A stretch of 10,206 nucleotides of DNA, taken from positions 1-10,206 of the forward strand of contig JALULO010000134.1 in NCBI GenBank assembly GCA_027056215.1, given 5' to 3'. The translations under genes were made by a program, and so were the position numbers. The notes below the pieces were generated by a model. It worked only from the letters and a program-made list of their open reading frames with translations. It was not told the origin of the DNA and ran no database searches. The DNA is from Campylobacterales bacterium (GTDB taxonomy: Bacteria; Campylobacterota; Campylobacteria; Campylobacterales; QNZT01). Below, one piece after another: positions 1 through 5,519 of the stretch; the stretch's first letter is position 1; each line of letters opens with the position of its first letter.

Positions 1-272
1 ATAAAATATCGCGTACTTTTTTCTTTGATCAATTTGAAAATATTGGGTTCATCTTCTTCTATACCTATAGTTGTAAGACCAAGGTTCTTCTCTACGGAAG
101 CTTCAATCATTTTTGCATTGCATTCTTTGATGCCAAAAAGGGATAAAATGGCTTCCATTAAAATTGATTTTCCAGCACCACTTGGACCTGTAAATATGAT
201 GAAATTTTGGTCAAATTCTAGTTGTACTTCTTGAAAACTAAGGTGTTTTTTAAGATAAAAGCGTGTAATCAC
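1..272 (-). CDS. recN: DNA repair ATPase RecN, N-terminal part (cut by window edge)
   Basis: RecN is an SMC-like ATPase of recombinational double-strand-break repair, acting on DNA in the cytoplasm. About 90 N-terminal residues are visible. They hold a Walker A motif GPSGAGKS at residues 29-36, preceded by the usual SMC/RecN opening in which a short beta strand and the LSFQEV segment lead to the P-loop. The segment around ILMEAILSLFGI after the P-loop matches RecN as I know it in Campylobacterota. I chose the GTG at 272-270 as start. It overlaps the TAG stop of nadK by one base (TAGTG), and a GGGGA ribosome site lies 5 bases upstream inside the nadK end, so translation is probably coupled. 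Walker B, the coiled coil and the C-terminal ATPase half lie outside the window. Another SMC-family ATPase is possible but less likely, given the start of the protein and the nadK neighbour. Confidence 0.85.
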   Translation of the reverse strand, partial: MITRFYLKKHLSFQEVQLEFDQNFIIFTGPSGAGKSILMEAILSLFGIKECNAKMIEASVEKNLGLTTIGIEEDEPNIFKLIKEKSTRYF

Positions 273-1165
273 TAACTTCCCCAATGTAATTTTTGTTTTA
301 GTACATCAAAATAATTACGTTCAATTCTATGTATCATACGAACACTTTTTTGTGCAACTTTGATGCGAATTGCATCAAAAAATTTTAGATTATAAATGTC
401 TTGACCATCGATAACGATGATAGTTTCATCTTCACTTTCAAAAGTGACTTCAAAATCAGCAGGTAAAACCAGAGGTCTTTGGGTAAGTGAATGAGGACAA
501 ATAGGCGTAATAATCAAAGCTTGAGTTAAAGGATATACGATAGGTCCTCCAGCAGATAGATTGTACGCGGTTGATCCTGTGGGGGTGGAAACAATAACCC
601 CATCACCATAATAATGATTTAAATGTTTTTTATCCATATGTACTTCTGATGAACTAACATACGCATTGACATTGACCATACCATCAATAGATGGACGAGA
701 AAGTACTATATCGTTAAAAGCGATCAGGTGTTTGTTTTCCACTTTTGAAATGAGCTCTACCTCAAGTACCATACGGTGATCTATACGATATTCTCCAATA
801 AAAATCTTAGTGATAAAATCTTCTATCTCGTAGAGTTTAATATCAGTCAAAAATCCCAGATTACCAGCATTAATACCTAAAATAGGTTTATCATAATGAT
901 AACTGCGACGGCTTAACGATAAAAGTGTTCCATCCCCTCCGATGGAAATCAAAATATCGCTTTTTGCATACATCTCTTTACGGGGTATACCTTCAATATC
1001 TAATAATTTTGCACTTTGTGTATCTGCATATAATGTTACACCATGTTTGAGCAGTATTGATTTTAAAATTTCATAATAGGGTTTAAGATCTGAAGAATTT
1101 GGACGTATCGACAGACCTGCTGTTTTAATATCTGTAAGTTTATCTTTACTTGTGATTAAATGCAT
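272..1165 (-). CDS. nadK: NAD kinase
   Basis: NAD kinase phosphorylates NAD+ to NADP+ in the cytoplasm, using ATP or polyphosphate. The 297-residue protein has the family motifs in order: GGDGT at 76-80 (phosphate binding and catalysis), the glycine-rich NAGNLGFLTD segment at 99-108, FNDIVL at 150-155 (the Asn/acidic pair that contacts NAD), STPTGSTAY at 193-201 followed by LSAGGPI, and a C-terminal DGQ at 253-255. Length is normal for bacterial NadK. The ATG is preceded by AGGAAT with a 5-base spacer. The gene sits 25 bases after an unrecognised membrane protein and overlaps recN by one base, so all three are probably co-transcribed. A nadK-recN pairing is common in bacteria. No odd residues are seen in the catalytic motifs. 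Confidence 0.96.
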   Translation of the reverse strand: MHLITSKDKLTDIKTAGLSIRPNSSDLKPYYEILKSILLKHGVTLYADTQSAKLLDIEGIPRKEMYAKSDILISIGGDGTLLSLSRRSYHYDKPILGINAGNLGFLTDIKLYEIEDFITKIFIGEYRIDHRMVLEVELISKVENKHLIAFNDIVLSRPSIDGMVNVNAYVSSSEVHMDKKHLNHYYGDGVIVSTPTGSTAYNLSAGGPIVYPLTQALIITPICPHSLTQRPLVLPADFEVTFESEDETIIVIDGQDIYNLKFFDAIRIKVAQKSVRMIHRIERNYFDVLKQKLHWGS

Positions 1166-1190
1166 AACTGATTCCTAATATATGGGCATG

Positions 1191-1661
1191 TTATTGTAAA
1201 ACATTTACCCAATCCCAAAGTAGTTTATTCTTTTGCATATATAGATCAACTTTATTTGCTTTGATACCAAAACTTGCTGTGATTTTTTCTTTAAAAAGTG
1301 CTTTTTGTTCCGGGGTTTGTAAAAGTGAGCGCATCCTTGTATTTAATGTGATTAGCTTTTGGGGATAATGTTGGTTTATCTGTTTGATGATTTTTTTGAG
1401 TAAGTCAAAAGTCATTTGTTCAGATATGGGTTCTGGTTTGTCACTGCTTAAATCTGCGATTTCTTCAAGGTTCTGAGATGTTAATCTGGGTTTTTTTTCA
1501 GCTTTTTTATATACGCTTTTTTCAAAACTTTCCAGATTAGTTATTTTCGTTTCTATACTCTTTGATGGAGAATGTACATTTGTGTTAATATCTGGACTGA
1601 ACATAAATATATAAGTAAAAAAAGCAATGATGATGGTGATTAAAAATATAAAAGTTTTCAT
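1191..1661 (-). CDS. Hypothetical membrane-anchored protein
   Basis: I do not recognise this 156-residue protein. Residues about 3-21 form one strongly hydrophobic segment (TFIFLITIIIAFFTYIF) with a single Lys in front, so it is either an uncleaved signal anchor or a signal peptide without a clear AxA site. The remainder is hydrophilic, Lys/Glu/Ser-rich at 30-80 and probably flexible. It ends in a predicted helical region (about 84-156) with a Trp-containing tail (LLWDWVNVLQ). It would sit in the inner membrane facing the periplasm. It is the first gene of an apparent operon with nadK and recN. No good ribosome site precedes the ATG; instead a TATAAT hexamer ends 6 bases before it, so the message may be leaderless (see findings). 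No known function can be assigned; the reading frame is convincing from its length, hydrophobic start and operon position. Confidence 0.75.
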   Translation of the reverse strand: MKTFIFLITIIIAFFTYIFMFSPDINTNVHSPSKSIETKITNLESFEKSVYKKAEKKPRLTSQNLEEIADLSSDKPEPISEQMTFDLLKKIIKQINQHYPQKLITLNTRMRSLLQTPEQKALFKEKITASFGIKANKVDLYMQKNKLLWDWVNVLQ

Positions 1662-1667
1662 GTATTT

Positions 1668-1673
1668 ATTATA
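1668..1673 (-). promoter_or_regulatory. Candidate -10 box of the hypothetical-nadK-recN operon
   Basis: A perfect TATAAT on the minus strand ends 6 bases before the ATG at 1661, in an AT-rich upstream stretch. The hexamer 17 bases further upstream (AGAAAC) does not resemble TTGACA, which is normal for Campylobacterota sigma-70 promoters. If this box is used, transcription would start at or within a base or two of the ATG. Confidence 0.4.
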
Positions 1674-1724
1674 ACCTATTAACTTTAGATGTTTCTATTT
1701 AGCTGATAATATTTTTTATTTCAG

Positions 1725-1752
1725 TTAAACTATTGTAAAAAAAGTGTATAAT
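1725..1752 (+). promoter_or_regulatory. Candidate sigma-70 promoter of the small lipoprotein gene
   Basis: A perfect TATAAT at 1747-1752 is preceded, 16 bases upstream, by the weak -35-like TTAAAC at 1725-1730. The predicted start of transcription near 1759 would give a leader of about 27 bases containing the ribosome site AAGGAA (1775-1780), 5 bases before the ATG at 1786. This region is divergent from the upstream minus-strand operon. Confidence 0.5.
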
Positions 1753-1785
1753 CCTAAGATCATAACAAATTAAGAAGGAAAGAAA

Positions 1786-2007
1786 ATGACAAAAATAGTT
1801 TTAACAGTAATTACATTGGCAGCAGTATTATCACTTAGTGGATGTGCTGAGAAAAGATCATGTTGTAATCCACCAAAAGCAGTAGCCGCACCGGCGGTAG
1901 TAGCACCTGCGCCTACACCTGTAGTAGAGGCAGCACCGGTTATTCAACCTGCGCCTGTAGTAGAGGCAGCACCGATTATGGATGCAAAAACAAGATCAGT
2001 TCAATAG
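1786..2007 (+). CDS. Small Pro/Ala/Val-rich lipoprotein
   Basis: This is a 73-residue predicted lipoprotein. The first 19 residues form a signal peptide (MTK then a hydrophobic core) ending in the lipobox LSGC, with Cys20 as the lipidation site. The mature part is only 54 residues. It starts with a Cys/Lys/Arg patch (Cys26-Cys27) followed by a Pro/Ala/Val stretch in which PVVEAAP occurs twice, 12 residues apart. Such stretches are extended and often span the periplasm or serve as linkers; no fold or catalytic motif is seen. It has its own promoter, a strong ribosome site (AAGGAA, 5-base spacer) and a hairpin terminator just downstream, so it is a one-gene transcript. It stands alone between two operons of the opposite strand. 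I do not recognise a named family, and its function is unknown. Confidence 0.8.
   Translation: MTKIVLTVITLAAVLSLSGCAEKRSCCNPPKAVAAPAVVAPAPTPVVEAAPVIQPAPVVEAAPIMDAKTRSVQ
1918..1974 (+). repeat. Direct repeat of 21 bases inside the lipoprotein gene
   Basis: Identical 21-base copies lie at 1918-1938 and 1954-1974, with a 36-base period that keeps frame. Both encode the PVVEAAP segment. Identity at the DNA level, including third codon positions, points to recent duplication or ongoing slippage rather than protein-level convergence. Confidence 0.75.
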
Positions 2008-2020
2008 TTTTAGTCTGTTG

Positions 2021-2056
2021 AGTGATGTGAGAGGTTTCTCACATCACTTTCTTTTC
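2021..2056 (+). terminator. Hairpin terminator after the lipoprotein gene
   Basis: A perfect 12-base-pair stem (2021-2032 with 2037-2048) with a GGTT loop is followed on the plus strand by TTCTTTTC. It begins 13 bases after the lipoprotein stop codon. The T-run is interrupted by a C but follows the stem directly. The convergent trmA gene ends inside this stem (its TGA is 2046-2044). On the minus strand the stem is followed by CAACAGAC, so it would be a poor intrinsic terminator in that direction. Confidence 0.85.
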
Positions 2057-3150
2057 AAAATAACACCGCATTCGATATGTTTTGTATAGGCAAATTGATC
2101 AAAAACTGCAAATCTTTCTATCTCAAATCTCTTTTTTAATATCTCTAAATCTCTATATAAAGTTTCTGGATTACATGAAATATAGATAATATTTTCATAG
2201 TTTTGTACAAAGTTTAGTGTTTGCATATCTAATCCTGCACGTGGAGGATCTACGAAAATATGTGAAAAATGATAAGCTTTTAACGTAATATGTTTGAGTC
2301 TGTTAAACTCTCTTTTATATTGTAATGCTTCCGTTAATTCTTCACTACTTAATCTAATGAAGTCGATATTTTCTGTACCATTTAAGGTACAATTTTCCAC
2401 TGCTGACTTGATGGAGTGTTTTGAAACTTCAGTGGCAAGTACTTTATGAAATCGCTCACTTAGGGGGATTGTAAAATTTCCATGACCACAATATAGTTCA
2501 AGAAAATCTGTTGTTTGGAGCGAAATATGCTTTTTAACCCAGCCGATCATTTGTTGGTTTACAGATGGATTTGGTTGTGTGAAACCTGTGTCAAAAAGTC
2601 GAAAATGGTAAGTTTTATCCAAAATACTGAGCTGTTCATCGATATATTCTTTGGTAACAACGATTTTTATCCCACGGCTTCTGCCAATGAGATCAATACC
2701 CAATGTTTTAGCAAGAAGTAGTGCTTCATTTTTCCATACATGATCTATTTTTTTGTGATAGATAAGTGTTATAAGAACTTCTCCTGTAGTGCTAGAAAGA
2801 AATTCTACGGCAAATAGACGCTCCTTTAAAATAGGATTTTTATGAACTTCCACAAGTAACTTTTGCATCGCTTTGTTGATTGACTCACTAACAATAGAAC
2901 AGCTATTTATTTGTACTAAGCCCTTGTGCTCAAGGGTATGCATAGCATAAGATAGTCTATCTTTCTCCCAATCATGAAAGATTCGAAATTCACCTCTATA
3001 CCGAAACTGTTGTTTGGGCGATCGAAAGATATCTATATCATGAACTAAAAAACGTTCTTTAATAGCCTGCACTTTATAATCCAACTGTTGTTCATAATCC
3101 ATATCATGTAGTGTGCAACTGCCACATTTTCCAAAATAATCACATATCAT
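2044..3150 (-). CDS. trmA: tRNA (uracil-5-)-methyltransferase TrmA with RlmD-like Fe-S cysteines
   Basis: TrmA makes 5-methyluridine at position 54 of tRNA using S-adenosylmethionine. The 368-residue length fits E. coli TrmA (366). Motifs in order: FTQPNPSVNQQM at 190-201, the AdoMet-binding LELYCGHGNFTIPL at 217-230, REFNRL at 280-285 (typical of TrmA), DPPRAGLD at 301-308, YISCNPETL with nucleophile Cys326, and HIECGV with general base Glu360. No TRAM domain is present, which argues against the rRNA enzymes RlmC/RlmD. Unusually, the N-terminus carries Cys3, Cys9 and Cys12 (C-x5-C-x2-C) plus Cys84, the pattern that binds a 4Fe-4S cluster in RlmD; as I recall, E. coli TrmA lacks all four. The start overlaps the fliP stop by 4 bases (ATGA), so it is the last gene of the motA-motB-fliP-trmA operon. 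Confidence 0.93.
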   Translation of the reverse strand: MICDYFGKCGSCTLHDMDYEQQLDYKVQAIKERFLVHDIDIFRSPKQQFRYRGEFRIFHDWEKDRLSYAMHTLEHKGLVQINSCSIVSESINKAMQKLLVEVHKNPILKERLFAVEFLSSTTGEVLITLIYHKKIDHVWKNEALLLAKTLGIDLIGRSRGIKIVVTKEYIDEQLSILDKTYHFRLFDTGFTQPNPSVNQQMIGWVKKHISLQTTDFLELYCGHGNFTIPLSERFHKVLATEVSKHSIKSAVENCTLNGTENIDFIRLSSEELTEALQYKREFNRLKHITLKAYHFSHIFVDPPRAGLDMQTLNFVQNYENIIYISCNPETLYRDLEILKKRFEIERFAVFDQFAYTKHIECGVILKRK

Positions 3151-3884
3151 TTAAAACTCGCTATCAAATTTCCGATTAATAAATTCCAACCATCTACCAG
3201 TACAAAGATTAACAGTTTAAAAGGCATAGAAATCATAACCGGCGGTAACATCATCATACCCATACTCATAAGCACTGAACTGACGACCATATCAATCACC
3301 AAAAATGGTAAGTAGAGTAAAAAACCAATCTCAAAAGCACTTTTAAGTTCACTGATCATAAAAGCAGGTATAGCGATGGTTAAAGGTACAGCTGCATAGT
3401 TTTGTGGGTTTGGAAGTTTTCGAATACGAAAAAAAAGTGCCAAATCTTTTTCTCTAGTGTTTTTGATCATAAAAGATTTAAAAGGTTGTGTACCTTGTTT
3501 AAAGGCTTCTTCGTATGATATCTTCTTTGCCATATAGGGTTTGACTGCCTGATCATACGCTTTTTGTCCTACAGGTTGCATGATAAAAAATGTCAAGATC
3601 AGTGCCAAAGATACCATCAACTGATTTGGTGGCATCTGTTGTGTCCCCATCGCTTGTCTTAAAAAGGAAAAAACAACAATCAAGCGTATAAAACTTGTCA
3701 TCACCAGTAACAAAGAAGGGGCTAAAACAAGTAGGGTTAAAACAACAAGAACATTAAGAGAGTTTACCAAATCTTTAGGTTCACTAGGAGCGGATAGGGA
3801 CAGATTGACAGTAGGCATTGAAACAGCATCTGCACCATACATGACGGAGGCAAGCAGCAAAAATAGAAGTGCTATAGCTCTAAT
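3147..3884 (-). CDS. fliP: Flagellar type III export gate protein FliP (probable AUU start)
   Basis: FliP is a membrane subunit of the flagellar export gate (with FliQ and FliR) at the centre of the MS ring. The family core is plain: the MTSFIRLIVVFSFLRQAMGTQQ and MPPNQLMVSLALILTFFIMQPV segments, a mid loop, and C-terminal membrane segments ending in PFKLLIFVLVDGWNL. The only canonical start upstream of the mature protein is TTG at 3860, which has no ribosome site and would cut off most of the signal peptide. Starting at ATT 3884 gives residues MRAIALLFLLLASVMYGADA, a complete signal peptide with an A-D-A cleavage site. It also gives an SD GGAGG (3895-3891) at 6 bases and a 245-residue protein, the same length as E. 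coli FliP. No ATG, GTG, TTG or CTG lies in frame between the TGA at 3908-3906 and 3860. It starts 2 bases after motB and overlaps trmA by 4. Identity is certain; the start is an inference. Confidence 0.93.
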   Translation of the reverse strand: MRAIALLFLLLASVMYGADAVSMPTVNLSLSAPSEPKDLVNSLNVLVVLTLLVLAPSLLLVMTSFIRLIVVFSFLRQAMGTQQMPPNQLMVSLALILTFFIMQPVGQKAYDQAVKPYMAKKISYEEAFKQGTQPFKSFMIKNTREKDLALFFRIRKLPNPQNYAAVPLTIAIPAFMISELKSAFEIGFLLYLPFLVIDMVVSSVLMSMGMMMLPPVMISMPFKLLIFVLVDGWNLLIGNLIASFK

Positions 3885-3886
3885 CT

Positions 3887-4663
3887 TTATCCTCCGTTTT
3901 GTGTATCAAGAATGCTTTTTTGTGCACTCTGTTTATCATCCTCATCTTGTGAAAAAAAGTATAACTCAACTCGTCTGTTTTTTTCCTTACCCTCTGGGGT
4001 TAAGTTTGATGCTATCGGGTCAAATTCAGCTTTACCACAAGCCGTTAAAAGTTTGGCTTCTACACTGTTTTTAATCAAAATTTTTACGACTGAAATAGCT
4101 CTGGCAGTGGAAAGTGCCCAATTATCAGGATAAGGACTAAATACTGGTTTACTATCATCTGTATGTCCTATGACATGAATACGCATGTTTTTTGGAAGTT
4201 TAGCTATTACGAGTGCAATTCTTCGTAAAAAAAGTAGTGCGTCATCATCATCGATCGTAGCACTTCCTTTTTTAAAAAGTAATTTTGCTGGCAATCGAAT
4301 CATAAAGCCATCTTCTGCCTCTTCAAGTGTTGCTTGGGTTCCTTCTCCTGCCTTTGCCATTTCATTAAGTTCGATGATTGTTCTTTGGAGAGTTTTCATT
4401 TTTTGAGCACTTTCATCTTCTTCATCAATAGGTGTGGTCTCTTGTTGTCTTTCAGGGGATACTTTGACTTTTGTACCACCCTCAAGTACACTTAATGCTC
4501 CCGTAAGGGAAGCAGCGGCTTCTGAGACTTTTTTTGCATCCATCGTAGACATAGACAATAATAAAACAAAAAAACAAAGCAAAAGTGACATAAGGTCACC
4601 AAATGCAGCTAGCCAACCTGGTAGACATTTAGGACAATCTTGTTCTGGACATTTCTTACCCAT
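3887..4663 (-). CDS. motB: Flagellar stator protein MotB, PomB-like
   Basis: MotB/PomB anchors the flagellar stator to peptidoglycan and carries the ion-binding aspartate. The 258-residue protein has a short cytoplasmic N-terminus with Cys5, Cys10 and Cys13. One membrane helix follows at about 17-38 (PGWLAAFGDLMSLLLCFFVLL) with the essential Asp23, then a plug and linker region, then an OmpA-like peptidoglycan-binding domain with GHTDD at 166-170, NWALSTARA at 181-189 and KNRRVEL at 228-234. The helix with Cys30 and the Cys-rich front resemble Vibrio PomB (sodium-driven) more than Campylobacter/Helicobacter MotB, whose helix reads quite differently. The SD AAGGA overlaps the motA stop codon and the gap to motA is 8 bases, indicating coupled synthesis of the two partners. 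Sodium use is inferred, not proved. Confidence 0.95.
   Translation of the reverse strand: MGKKCPEQDCPKCLPGWLAAFGDLMSLLLCFFVLLLSMSTMDAKKVSEAAASLTGALSVLEGGTKVKVSPERQQETTPIDEEDESAQKMKTLQRTIIELNEMAKAGEGTQATLEEAEDGFMIRLPAKLLFKKGSATIDDDDALLFLRRIALVIAKLPKNMRIHVIGHTDDSKPVFSPYPDNWALSTARAISVVKILIKNSVEAKLLTACGKAEFDPIASNLTPEGKEKNRRVELYFFSQDEDDKQSAQKSILDTQNGG
3891..3895 (-). promoter_or_regulatory. Ribosome binding site deciding the fliP start
   Basis: GGAGG on the minus strand lies within the last codons of motB (Asn-Gly-Gly-stop). Its 6-base spacer leads to ATT at 3884-3882. No ATG, GTG or TTG in any frame lies within reach of it, whereas the TTG at 3860 is 30 bases away with no purine-rich site of its own. 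Confidence 0.6.
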
Positions 4664-4671
4664 CTATTTCC

Positions 4672-5436
4672 TTAGTTAAATTGGCTTTCACGTTCATTTG
4701 GCGGTAAAAATGCAAGTAATTTTGATTCCAATGTTCTAGGATTATCCCCTGCCTGAATAGACATGATCCCTTCTATGATAAGTGTTTTGATAACCATTTC
4801 ATCTGTATTTCTTAGCCCTAGGATATTTTCAACCGGACCTCCGATGATATTTCCAAGCATCGCACCGTACATCGTCGTCAAAAGTGCAACAGCCATAGAA
4901 GGACCAATCGCTGCTGGATCAGCCATATTTAAGAGCATCGCAACCAGACCGATCAATGTACCAATCATACCCATCGCTCCGGCAAAACCTGAAATTTGTC
5001 CAAAAAAGGAAGCATTTACTTTGTGACGTACATCGGTTTGTTCCATATCTATTTCTAAAAGATCGCGTATAACATCAGGTTCGTTACCATCTATTGCCAT
5101 ACCGAGTCCTTTTTTTAAAAACTCATTTTCTTCTTTAGCAACATCACCTTCGAGTGCTAGTACTCCTTCCTTCCGGGCTTTTGTGGAGTAGTCAACAAGT
5201 TTTGTGATAAGCTCTTTAGCATCTGTTGTTACAGGTTTGATAGCAACCATAAACATCTTTCCAAAGCTTTTGATGTGATCCATTTTGAAACCGATCATCA
5301 AGGTTCCGATAGTTCCACCAAAAACGATGAGTATAGAGGGTACATCGATATACGGTCCGATTCCAACACCCATCGCCATTGCACCAAAGAGTAGGGCAAG
5401 GGTTAGAACAAGACCAATGACACTAGCTAAATCCAT
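4672..5436 (-). CDS. motA: Flagellar stator protein MotA, PomA-like
   Basis: MotA/PomA is the four-helix inner-membrane subunit that, with MotB, forms the ion channel driving flagellar rotation. Numbering here is from the ATG at 5445. Membrane segments lie near 8-28, 33-52, 152-173 and 185-205. The cytoplasmic loop has ARKEGVLALE (Arg91, Glu99), the charged pair that meets the rotor protein FliG. The segment MGMIGTLIGLVAML and the following AVALLTTMYGA are PomA-like, with threonines at 163, 190 and 191 in the places of PomA Thr158, Thr185 and Thr186, which are linked to sodium. I prefer the second ATG (5436-5434). The AAGGA site at 5451-5447 is 10 bases from it but only 1 base from the ATG at 5445, and PomA proteins begin MDLA as this one then does (254 residues). 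It is the first gene of the motA-motB-fliP-trmA operon behind a sigma-28 promoter. Confidence 0.94.
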   Translation of the reverse strand: MDLASVIGLVLTLALLFGAMAMGVGIGPYIDVPSILIVFGGTIGTLMIGFKMDHIKSFGKMFMVAIKPVTTDAKELITKLVDYSTKARKEGVLALEGDVAKEENEFLKKGLGMAIDGNEPDVIRDLLEIDMEQTDVRHKVNASFFGQISGFAGAMGMIGTLIGLVAMLLNMADPAAIGPSMAVALLTTMYGAMLGNIIGGPVENILGLRNTDEMVIKTLIIEGIMSIQAGDNPRTLESKLLAFLPPNERESQFN

Positions 5437-5492
5437 TGTTACCATATCCTTAATTTATAAAATATATTACATTAAAATATTGATTTATACAA

Positions 5493-5519
5493 ATATCGGC
5501 AGATATGTAAATTTATTTA
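5493..5519 (-). promoter_or_regulatory. Sigma-28 (FliA) promoter of the motA-motB-fliP-trmA operon
   Basis: Reading the minus strand, TAAA at 5519-5516 is followed by exactly 15 bases and then GCCGATAT at 5500-5493. The enterobacterial/Helicobacter FliA consensus is TAAA-N15-GCCGATAA, so 11 of 12 fixed positions match, with the right spacing. Transcription would start near 5486, giving a leader of about 50 bases to the motA start. It lies directly ahead of a stator gene, a classic late flagellar target. GCCGATA occurs nowhere else that I found on either strand of the window. Confidence 0.85.

Noticed and set aside
25..234. Plus-strand open frame at the left edge
   Set aside because: It is antisense to recN, whose Walker A motif and coupling to nadK make the minus strand the coding one.
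2044..3150. RlmC/RlmD (23S rRNA m5U methyltransferase) as the identity of this gene
   Set aside because: The N-terminal cysteines suggest RlmD, but there is no TRAM domain, the length is TrmA-like, and FTQPN, REFNRL and HIECGV are TrmA-type.
3858..3860. TTG 3860 as the fliP start
   Set aside because: No ribosome site upstream and most of the signal peptide is lost; kept only as the fallback canonical start.
3805..4679. Several plus-strand open frames opposite fliP and motB (near 3805, 3912, 4185, 4434)
   Set aside because: All are antisense shadows of confidently identified genes, with no recognisable protein features.
5437..5445. motA start at the ATG 5445
   Set aside because: The AAGGA ribosome site would be one base from this ATG; the ATG at 5436 has a 10-base spacer and matches the MDLA start of PomA. 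Both share frame and stop, so the difference is three residues.
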